NCBI GenBank assembly: GCA_964369405.1
Contig: CAYJGB010000050.1
Span: 1 to 9,238, forward strand
Direction: 5' to 3'
Length of the DNA: 9,238 nucleotides
From: CAYJFG01 sp964369405
GTDB lineage: Bacteria > Bacillota > Clostridia > Oscillospirales > Acutalibacteraceae
Shown here: positions 1-4,355 of the stretch, piece after piece
Layout of the letters: every line of letters begins with the position of its first letter
Position numbering within the stretch: the stretch's first letter is position 1
Position numbers and translations under genes: made by a program
Notes under the pieces: model-generated
Database searches by the model: none
The model's input: the letters and a program-made list of their open reading frames with translations, nothing else
Told to the model about the DNA's origin: nothing

Positions 1-33
1 TGACAAATTTACACCATTCGGTACTAAATATAA

Positions 34-109
34 TCCTCAATAGCTCAGTTGGTAGAGCATGCGGCTGTTAACCGCAGGGTCGTTGGTTCGAGTCCAACTT
101 GAGGAGCCA
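34..109 (+). tRNA. tRNA-Asn (anticodon GUU), CCA encoded
   Basis: A complete cloverleaf can be folded. The 7-bp acceptor stem is TCCTCAA (34-40) with TTGAGGA (99-105), followed by discriminator G106 and an encoded CCA (107-109). The D stem is GCTC/GAGC, and the anticodon stem TGCGG/CCGCA encloses the loop CTGTTAA with anticodon GTT at 67-69. The T stem GTTGG/CCAAC encloses TTCGAGT. It decodes AAC/AAU. No promoter fits directly upstream, because a TATAAT at 29-34 overlaps the first tRNA base, so it is probably processed from a longer transcript that begins outside the window. Confidence 0.98.
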
Positions 110-110
110 G

Positions 111-142
111 AACTCTTAGAAGAAATTCTAGGAGTTTTTTTT
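111..142 (+). terminator. Rho-independent terminator of the tRNA transcript
   Basis: Arms AACTCTTAGAA (111-121) and TTCTAGGAGTT (126-136) form an 11-bp stem with one G-U pair around the loop GAAA. A run of T follows to 142. It lies directly after the tRNA CCA end. Confidence 0.93.
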
Positions 143-163
143 GCGTTCTATAGAATATTTTGT

Positions 164-192
164 GGCTCTTTGTCAAATGTTGGGGTTTGACA
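164..192. repeat. Possible ISL3-type insertion sequence end (remnant)
   Basis: The stretch starting GGCTCTTTGTCAAATG at 164 and running into GTTGGGG resembles, from memory, the terminal inverted repeats of ISL3-family insertion sequences. It also contains an internal dyad, TGTCAAA (171-177) with TTTGACA (186-192). The octamer GGCTCTTT recurs at 204-211. No transposase and no opposite end are visible, so if the match is right this is only a scar. The family call rests on recall. Confidence 0.3.
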
Positions 193-193
193 T

Positions 194-226
194 AAAAAAT
201 TGAGGCTCTTTATATGGCAACCTCAA
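194..226 (-). terminator. Rho-independent terminator, minus strand
   Basis: Read on the minus strand, TTGAGGTT (226 down to 219) pairs with AGCCTCAA (207 down to 200) with one G-U pair around an 11-base loop. Six U follow (199 down to 194). It would end transcripts from both minus-strand promoters to its right. The stop codon of the small minus-strand gene lies inside the stem. Confidence 0.75.
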
Positions 227-253
227 CCTTCTCTCGCGCACTCTCTCTTTGAA
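194..253 (-). ncRNA. Predicted short RNA from a consensus promoter
   Basis: The perfect promoter at 260-288 should start transcription near 253, and the terminator above should stop it near 194. The predicted RNA is about 60 nt. It begins with a purine-rich GAGAGAG segment and ends in the terminator hairpin. No start codon with a good ribosome binding site is seen in it. It could be a regulatory RNA. Alternatively the promoter could serve a decayed gene. Confidence 0.4.
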
Positions 254-417
254 AAAAGAATTATACAGTGTTTTTTTGAAAATGTCAAGTTTTTTTCGTT
301 TTTTTTAAAAGGATTATAATTTTTAAAGAAAATTAAGGAAATCGGTAAAAAAATTAAAACTAGTTGCTCAAATAAAATTGTAAAAAACAAAATAATTATT
401 TGTTCAATAATTTCCAT
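223..417 (-). CDS. Small hydrophobic peptide, possible membrane or type I toxin-like protein
   Basis: This is a 64-residue frame on the minus strand. I chose the ATG at 417 (product begins MEIIEQ) over the in-frame ATG at 435, because GAGAGG at 433-428 would then serve as a ribosome binding site with about 10 bases of spacing. Residues 6-31 are a continuous hydrophobic, membrane-spanning-type segment, followed by a Lys-rich tail (KNYNPFKKNEK). A near-consensus promoter lies 36 bases upstream of the start. A short hydrophobic helix plus basic tail is the general shape of clostridial type I toxins, but I recognise no specific family. The last 20 codons overlap a second promoter, so this end may not be under protein-level selection. 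The gene call is tentative. Confidence 0.4.
   Translation of the reverse strand: MEIIEQIIILFFTILFEQLVLIFLPISLIFFKNYNPFKKNEKNLTFSKKHCIILFSKRECAREG
260..288 (-). promoter_or_regulatory. Perfect consensus sigma-A promoter, minus strand
   Basis: On the minus strand there is TTGACA (288-283), exactly 17 bases, then TATAAT (265-260). Both hexamers match consensus. It sits inside the 3' part of the small minus-strand frame and points at the terminator 35-60 bases downstream. Confidence 0.8.
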
Positions 418-452
418 ATTACCCAATCCTCTCATTGAAAATATATATCAGA

Positions 453-481
453 ATAGTATCACATCAGTTATAAAAAGTCAA
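453..481 (-). promoter_or_regulatory. Sigma-A promoter with extended -10, minus strand
   Basis: On the minus strand there is TTGACT (481-476), 17 bases, then TACTAT (458-453) preceded by TGA, giving an extended -10. Transcription should start near 446, about 30 bases before the start codon of the small hydrophobic peptide. Confidence 0.7.
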
Positions 482-575
482 GATTAGAGATTTACAGGTT
501 TCTATCATACACCACTTTATTTTACGATTCGAGTGACCCATAATTCATTGAGTGTATCATTACTATTTTTATTTC

Positions 576-610
576 AAGCAGCTATATTTTTAGTATATAG
601 CTGTTTTTTT
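576..610 (+). terminator. Hairpin with T-run upstream of the zinc-ribbon gene
   Basis: CAGCTATAT (579-587) pairs with ATATAGCTG (595-603), and the stem extends through AAG opposite TTT. Seven T follow (604-610). No gene reads into it from the left on the plus strand within the window, so it may shield or attenuate the gene at 650. The rest of 436-649 holds the minus-strand promoter at 453-481 and nothing else that I can identify. Confidence 0.75.
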
Positions 611-649
611 GCATCAATAATTAATTTTAAGAGGGGAGAGAGGTAAAAT

Positions 650-895
650 ATGAACAGAAAAGATGATAAAATATTCTTTAATAGTAATAACGAAAACTTA
701 CTGCGATTGCAAGGAATAACGATAAAGAACACAAAAAAAGATAATCAAAGCATAATTGAGGTGGAATTAGAGAGGAAAGCAATAAAATACCCTTGTTGCA
801 AACATAAGACAATAATAGTATTTAACGATACTAAAGGACATATTCAAGTAAAATGTAGAAAGTGTAAAAGAGAAATAATGATGAATATAGTTTAA
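650..895 (+). CDS. Small zinc-ribbon protein, cysteine-rich KTR/Com-like
   Basis: The product has 81 residues. The ATG at 650 follows a purine-rich ribosome binding site (GAGGGGAGAGAGG, 631-643). The first 43 residues are polar and unassigned. The C-terminal part carries Cys49-Cys50-x-His52-Lys-Thr and Cys69-x-x-Cys72-Lys, with Asp60-Thr61 between them. The spacing, the KT after the first pair, the DT and the C-x-K-C-K-x-E ending match the cysteine-rich KTR family, small Com-like zinc ribbons common on clostridial integrative elements. In that family the first pair is usually C-P-x-C. Here the first Cys position is Tyr47, and Cys49 sits one residue before the second ligand, so zinc may be held by a shifted set including His52. 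Such proteins probably bind nucleic acid; the function here is unproven. Confidence 0.7.
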   Translation: MNRKDDKIFFNSNNENLLRLQGITIKNTKKDNQSIIEVELERKAIKYPCCKHKTIIVFNDTKGHIQVKCRKCKREIMMNIV

Positions 896-948
896 ATATA
901 TATCTTTACAAAGCTATATAAGATACAGGGTTAAAGATGAAAAATAAG

Positions 949-983
949 TTTAAGTATGTACTTTATTTTAAGTGCGTACTTTA
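949..983. promoter_or_regulatory. Tandem pair of near-identical dyad sites (candidate operators)
   Basis: TTTAAGTATGTACTTTA (949-965) and TTTAAGTGCGTACTTTA (967-983) differ at two central positions. Each is close to palindromic (AAGTA-2-TACTT in the first). Their centres are 18 bp apart. They lie just upstream of the structured leader. No good -35 box precedes the AT-rich TATTATATA at 998-1006, so an activator bound here is plausible. The rest of 896-1015 shows nothing identifiable. Confidence 0.5.
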
Positions 984-1015
984 AATCAACAAGTAAATAT
1001 TATATAGTGCTATGA

Positions 1016-1120
1016 GGCCGCATGATTATGCGTAGACTCTCTAAGCCGCATGAACGTAATTTATAAAAATGAATTGCGTTTATCGGTTTGAGTGTTGTCT
1101 ACCTATCGTGCGGCTTTTTG
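1016..1120 (+). ncRNA. Structured leader RNA with competing stems and terminator
   Basis: The segment GCCGCATGA occurs twice (1017-1025 and 1045-1053). Both copies can pair with the single TCGTGCGGC at 1106-1114, which runs into five T (1115-1119). With copy 2 the stem is 11 bp (1043-1053 with 1106-1116). It encloses ACGTAAT/ATTGCGT (1054-1060 with 1073-1079) and makes a terminator. GTAGAC (1032-1037) complements GTCTAC (1097-1102), which would be a pseudoknot in that fold but a nested stem when copy 1 is used. A third option is the local hairpin CGCAT/ATGCG (1019-1023 with 1028-1032). This looks like an attenuator or sensing leader for the genes at 1161 and 1307. I match it to no named riboswitch. 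Confidence 0.6.
1043..1120 (+). terminator. Terminator half of the leader
   Basis: AAGCCGCATGA pairs with TCGTGCGGCTT (one G-U), followed by the T-run at 1115-1119. The long internal branch (1054-1105) is unusual for a simple terminator and fits a regulated one. Confidence 0.6.
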
Positions 1121-1160
1121 TTTTCTACCTTTCGGCTACTTATAGCTGAGAGGTTTTATT

Positions 1161-1277
1161 ATGCAAAATTATGTAGTTGTTAATTGCGAAATAGCTATTG
1201 ATATTTTGAGATGTATCAAATATCAAAAAGCACGTTCGCCTCCAAGAAAGATTTTTAAGGAAATTAGAAGTAATTAA
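1161..1277 (+). CDS. Small ORF of 38 residues between leader and sigma-like gene
   Basis: The frame begins at an ATG at 1161, with GAGAGG (1148-1153) seven bases upstream. It encodes MQNYVVVNCEIAID followed by a basic C-terminal half (KARSPPRKIFKEIR). It ends at TAA 1275-1277, 29 bases before the next gene, in the same direction and with no terminator between, so the two are probably co-transcribed. It has two cysteines and an amphipathic start. I recognise no family. It could be a small regulatory or DNA-binding peptide, or a translated leader. It lies after the leader's terminator, so it is not a classical attenuation peptide for it. Confidence 0.45.
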   Translation: MQNYVVVNCEIAIDILRCIKYQKARSPPRKIFKEIRSN

Positions 1278-1306
1278 AAATAAAAATCAAACTTGGAGGA
1301 CCGACA

Positions 1307-1780
1307 ATGAATAAGAAAAATAATGAGTATACCTTAAGGGTAGAAACTCAAGAAAATATAAAAAGATATTATGTAAGTTTTATTGGTGGAGATAGAAAAA
1401 GAGTAGAAACTGAAATTAGTGAAGCTATAGCAGAAGAGATGTTTGTAAATTTTTCAAGAGTAGAGCGTAATCAAAAAAGATATGATGAAAGACATAGGTC
1501 TAACTTAGATTTTAATGAAGAAAATATATACATAGCAATAGCAAAAGGAGAGGTTACACTTGATGAAACAATAGCTATTAACTGTACAAAGGAAAAGTTA
1601 ATTAATGCAATATCAAAACTTACACAATTGCAAAAAAGAAGACTTATTTTGAGATACTTTTATAATCTGAAATTAGAAAAAATATCAGAAATAGAAAAAT
1701 GTAGTTTTCAGACAGTAGATAGAAGTATAAAAAAAGCAGAAAAAGCAATAAAAAGACACTTAAAATATACTGAATTATAA
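1307..1780 (+). CDS. Sigma-70 region 4-like regulator of an integrative element
   Basis: The product has 157 residues. The ATG at 1307 follows TTGGAGG (1293-1299) by seven bases. Residues 98-153 form a sigma region 4-type DNA-binding domain: LTQLQKRRLILRYF, then the helix-turn-helix KLEKISEIEKCSFQTVDRSI, then a basic C-terminal helix. The N-terminal half has a charged segment rich in Arg and Glu (about 40-66) and no sigma region 2, so it cannot be a full sigma factor on these features. Proteins of this size and design are common on clostridial integrative elements near zinc-ribbon, TnpW-like and recombinase genes, and are thought to act in element regulation. It follows the structured leader and the 38-residue ORF and is probably expressed with them. 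Confidence 0.75.
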   Translation: MNKKNNEYTLRVETQENIKRYYVSFIGGDRKRVETEISEAIAEEMFVNFSRVERNQKRYDERHRSNLDFNEENIYIAIAKGEVTLDETIAINCTKEKLINAISKLTQLQKRRLILRYFYNLKLEKISEIEKCSFQTVDRSIKKAEKAIKRHLKYTEL

Positions 1781-1862
1781 CTAAAAATTCTATAATTTTT
1801 TATGCAAGTATATAAAATTTAAGGAAAAAGCAAAAAAATCTCAAAAAGGGGGTGAAAAATCG

Positions 1863-1896
1863 GCTCTGAAAGTGGTTATAAGTGAAGGGCTTTTTT
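1863..1896 (+). terminator. Weak terminator candidate after the sigma-like gene
   Basis: GCTCT (1863-1867) can pair with AGGGC (1886-1890), including one G-U pair, across an 18-base loop, and six T follow (1891-1896). The stem is short. It is placed where the zinc ribbon/sigma transcript could end. Confidence 0.3.
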
Positions 1897-1954
1897 AGAA
1901 ATTGTAAATTTGAAATCTTTGTCACAAAAATTAAGACTCGCAAAAAATAGAAAA

Positions 1955-1978
1955 TATTCTTAAAAGTGATAAAGAATA
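1955..1978. repeat. Short dyad, TATTCTT/AAGAATA
   Basis: TATTCTT (1955-1961) and AAGAATA (1972-1978) form a perfect 7-bp inverted repeat around 10 bases. It lies about 30 bases before the structured region and could be a protein site or an RNA hairpin. Nothing else is identifiable in 1897-2005. Confidence 0.3.
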
Positions 1979-2005
1979 AAACAAATAAGAAAAATACTCT
2001 TCAAA

Positions 2006-2316
2006 GGAACTTGACAATTTAATATACCAATAGCAAATACATTCCTATTAAGTTCTAAAATGAGCAAGCCTAATTTTAACGCTAGTATTTACTAGTCTTA
2101 ATAAAATGCAATATAGCAGATTGCAGTGGGCGATGACAATTAATAGGTATAATGATACTTCTGTCCAGTCAAAAGTCGAGCGAGATAAAACCGTCGTAAC
2201 CAAAGAGGGCAGTCGTGTGAGAACCACACGATGGTGAGATTCCAATGGAGCTAATATGTGCTGTTAGCCGTTTGCTAGTTGCCCTAATCGTGGGGATGTG
2301 ATAAATAACGATTGAA
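2006..2316 (+). ncRNA. Candidate structured non-coding RNA, about 310 nt
   Basis: This segment has visibly more G+C than its surroundings and many consecutive and nested inverted repeats. GAACTT/AAGTTC (2007-2012, 2050-2055) encloses AATAG/CTATT (2029-2033, 2045-2049). Then come CTAGTA-TT-TACTAG (2082-2095) and TGCAAT/ATTGCA around seven bases near 2107-2125. A long-range AGGGCA/TGCCCT pair (about 2206-2211, 2280-2285) encloses TCGTGTG/CACACGA (2213-2219, 2225-2231) and a GCTAAT/GTTAGC hairpin. AATCGT/ACGATT (2286-2291, 2307-2312) follows. The enclosed helices suggest a multi-branch fold. I could not match it to tmRNA, RNase P, a T-box, a common riboswitch, or group I/II intron landmarks. The strand is assumed from the neighbouring genes. 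TTGACA at 2011-2016 has no good -10 at the right distance. Confidence 0.5.
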
Positions 2317-2340
2317 CAAGAAACAAAGTTATAAAGTATG

Positions 2341-2411
2341 TAGAGGTTACTATAATGAAATAATAAGATTTTAAATAAATGAAAATAACAAATGAATTGT
2401 AGTAGCCTCTA
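2341..2411 (+). repeat. 16-bp inverted repeat in front of the TnpW-like gene
   Basis: TAGAGGTTACTATAAT (2341-2356) and ATTGTAGTAGCCTCTA (2396-2411) pair without a gap over 16 bp, two of the pairs being G-U, around a 39-base A-rich loop. The G-U pairs mean it is a better RNA hairpin than a DNA palindrome. No T-run follows, so it is not a terminator. It ends 17 bases before the ribosome binding site at 2429 and could protect or control the mRNA of the TnpW-like protein and the recombinase. Confidence 0.65.
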
Positions 2412-2441
2412 TAAAATTAACAATAAAAGGAGAGTTTTAAA

Positions 2442-2648
2442 ATGTTTGATATTAATAACACGGTAAATTTAAGCAAAAATATTGATTTAAATAATAGAAT
2501 CGAAAAAGTCACAGCAGGGTGCAAAGTAACTATATACTTTAAAAATATAGATAACAAAGAATCAGAAAAAATAGTGCTAGAAAGTTTGTTAGATACATTT
2601 GAAAAGAGAATTAATACACAAATTTATAACGGAAATATCGTTAGTTAA
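2442..2648 (+). CDS. TnpW-like small transposon-encoded protein
   Basis: The product has 68 residues. The ATG at 2442 is preceded by AAAGGAGAG with GGAG at 2429-2432. Residues 22-49, KVTAGCKVTIYF followed by a charged stretch and KIVLESLL, resemble the core of TnpW-family proteins, roughly 60-residue proteins of Tn4451/Tn1549-like clostridial elements found beside the recombinase. The similarity is by pattern recall and is modest. The recombinase start lies 79 bases downstream with no terminator between, so the two are probably one transcript. The biochemical role of the family is unclear; a helper or directionality role is only a guess. The frame could also be an unrelated small gene. Confidence 0.5.
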   Translation: MFDINNTVNLSKNIDLNNRIEKVTAGCKVTIYFKNIDNKESEKIVLESLLDTFEKRINTQIYNGNIVS

Positions 2649-2727
2649 ATAGTAGATATTAGTATAGATATTTATAAAAATATGTAGTATTGTTAGTTTG
2701 CAAAAATTGTATGAAAGGATGAGAAAG

Positions 2728-4302
2728 ATGAAAAGAGTACACTGTCTATATAGAGTATCTACAAAAGGTCAAGTAGATAAAGATGATATACCAATGCAAA
2801 GAGGAGCGTGCAGAGATTTTGCTAATAGAAATGATTGGACAATACTTAAAGAGTATAAAGAAAAAGGAATATCAGGGTACAAAGTATCAGCTAATGAAAG
2901 AGATGCTATACAAGATTTAAAGAAAGCAGCAGAGAAAAAAGAATTTGATGTATTATTAGTATTTATGTTTGACAGAATAGGTAGGATAGATGATGAAACT
3001 CCATTTGTAGTAGAGTGGTTTATAAAACATGGCATAGAAGTGTGGAGTGTCAATGAAGGGCAACAAAGAATGGATAGTCATGTAGATAAACTTATGAATT
3101 ACATACGATTTTGGCAAGCTAATGGAGAAAGTCAAAAGACATCAGCTAGAGTAAAAACAAGACTTAATCAAATGACAATGGAGGGGAGATTTACTGGAGG
3201 AGTAGCACCATTTGGATACAAACTAATAAAGAGTGGAGAAGTGAACAAAAAAGGAAAAGAGTTAATGCAAATAATAGTAGATGATGAGGAAAGAGAGATT
3301 ATAAAGCTGATATTTGATAAAACAGTAAAAGAGGGGATAGGCTCTTATAGAATGGCAGAGTTACTAAATAATATGGGAGTGAGAACACATAATAGTAGCT
3401 TGTTTCAATGTAACACAATAAACAGAATATTAAAGAATAAGATTTATTGTGGATATATGGTATCAGGAGAAGTTCAATCAGAATGTATAGAAGAACTACA
3501 AATAATAGAAGAAGATATATATAATGATGCACAATACATATTAAAACAGCGTTCAAGCAAGAATGAAGAGAAAACTCAAATAGCAAGGACAACAAAATCA
3601 AAAACATTGTTATCTGGAAATATATATTGTGGACATTGTGGTAAAAAGCTTAATGCTACAAGTTATACAGATACATACACAAAAGCAGATGGAACAAAGA
3701 TGAGTCCTAGAAGAGAAAGATATATCTGCACAGGTAAAGCTATGAAACGAAATTGTTGTGACGGACAAACAGCATATGTATCAACAAAAATAGATGTAGC
3801 AGTAAGAGAGATATTAGATGAATATTTTCTGAAGATAAAATCAACACCAAAAGATATAGCACTTGAAAAAAGATACAAAGAAGAGATAACAAGTTTAAAA
3901 CGCAGAAAGACAAATATAGAAAAAGAAGTACAAAAGCTTAAAAAGCAAACAGTTGAGTTATCAGCAGAGATAGGAAAATCACTAATAGGCGAAAGTAAGT
4001 TTACATCAGATATGTTATCACAAGCAATAGAAAATACAAACACGCTACTTAAAGATAAGCAGCGTGAGTTTAGTGAGATAGAATATAAATTGGCAAATCA
4101 AGTAAATGCAATGGGTAAATTAGATGTATACTACAATCAATTTAAAACGTGGGCAGATGAATTTGATAAGTCAACTATAGAACAACAAAAGATGATAGTA
4201 TGCAGGCTAATAAGCGAAATAAAAGTTAAAAAAGGTTATGAATTAGAGGTAGTGTTTGATATGAACTATGAAAGATTTGTGGGGGATAAAAAATTATTGT
4301 AA
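2728..4302 (+). CDS. Large serine recombinase (site-specific integrase, TnpX/TndX type)
   Basis: The product has 524 residues. I chose the ATG at 2728 (product begins MKRVHCLYRVSTKGQ) because AGGA at 2716-2719 is eight bases upstream. The frame is open upstream to a TTG at 2698. The N-terminal resolvase domain (about 1-150) has the nucleophile Ser11 in LYRVST, Arg9, and the DRxGR motif at 82-86. A recombinase domain starts near GGVAPFGYK (157-165). A zinc ribbon follows, with Cys301-x-x-Cys304 and Cys334 to Cys343/344, and then a Lys/Glu-rich coiled coil (about 378-470). This is the complete domain order of large serine recombinases that integrate and excise mobile elements through a Ser-DNA link. 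All key residues are present, so it should be active. It probably moves this element. Attachment sites were not found. Confidence 0.95.
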   Translation: MKRVHCLYRVSTKGQVDKDDIPMQRGACRDFANRNDWTILKEYKEKGISGYKVSANERDAIQDLKKAAEKKEFDVLLVFMFDRIGRIDDETPFVVEWFIKHGIEVWSVNEGQQRMDSHVDKLMNYIRFWQANGESQKTSARVKTRLNQMTMEGRFTGGVAPFGYKLIKSGEVNKKGKELMQIIVDDEEREIIKLIFDKTVKEGIGSYRMAELLNNMGVRTHNSSLFQCNTINRILKNKIYCGYMVSGEVQSECIEELQIIEEDIYNDAQYILKQRSSKNEEKTQIARTTKSKTLLSGNIYCGHCGKKLNATSYTDTYTKADGTKMSPRRERYICTGKAMKRNCCDGQTAYVSTKIDVAVREILDEYFLKIKSTPKDIALEKRYKEEITSLKRRKTNIEKEVQKLKKQTVELSAEIGKSLIGESKFTSDMLSQAIENTNTLLKDKQREFSEIEYKLANQVNAMGKLDVYYNQFKTWADEFDKSTIEQQKMIVCRLISEIKVKKGYELEVVFDMNYERFVGDKKLL

Positions 4303-4325
4303 AATTTCAATTATATTGATATAAT
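4297..4325 (+). promoter_or_regulatory. Promoter of the HTH gene, overlapping the recombinase stop
   Basis: TTGTAA (4297-4302) and TATAAT (4320-4325) are 17 bases apart. TG at 4317-4318 makes the -10 extended. The -35 box contains the recombinase stop codon. Transcription should start near 4332, about 24 bases before the ATG. The HTH gene can therefore be expressed independently of the recombinase. Confidence 0.7.
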
Positions 4326-4355
4326 ATAAATATAACTCATAAAGGAGATGTGTTT

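Noticed and set aside
1..34. Promoter directly in front of the tRNA (TGACA at the edge, TATAAT at 29-34)
   Set aside because: The -10 overlaps the first tRNA base and the spacing to TGACA is far too long (23 bases), so it cannot start this tRNA.
87..534. TTCGAGT shared by the tRNA T-loop (87-93) and 528-534 as an attachment-site duplication
   Set aside because: Only seven bases match and the flanks differ. Large serine recombinases also do not usually use tRNA 3' ends.
2106..2237. Plus-strand frame of 43 codons inside the structured region (product would start MQYSRLQWAM)
   Set aside because: No ribosome binding site precedes it. Its codons (ACC, GTC, CGA, CGT) differ from the AGA/ACA/GTA-rich use of the real genes, and its 3' half is a perfect hairpin. 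This fits structured RNA better than coding sequence.
2048..2245. Minus-strand frame of 65 codons over the same region
   Set aside because: It has no convincing ribosome binding site or promoter, and it mirrors the inverted-repeat region.
2007..2320. Group I or group II intron, or IStron
   Set aside because: No domain V-like hairpin, no GTGYG 5' end and no recognisable group I core segments were seen, and there is no intron-encoded protein.
2769..4043. Three minus-strand open frames (2769-3053, 3299-3607, 3663-4043)
   Set aside because: All lie antisense to the recombinase, are rich in Ser/Ile/Leu/Tyr as expected from complement of A-rich coding sequence, and lack start signals.
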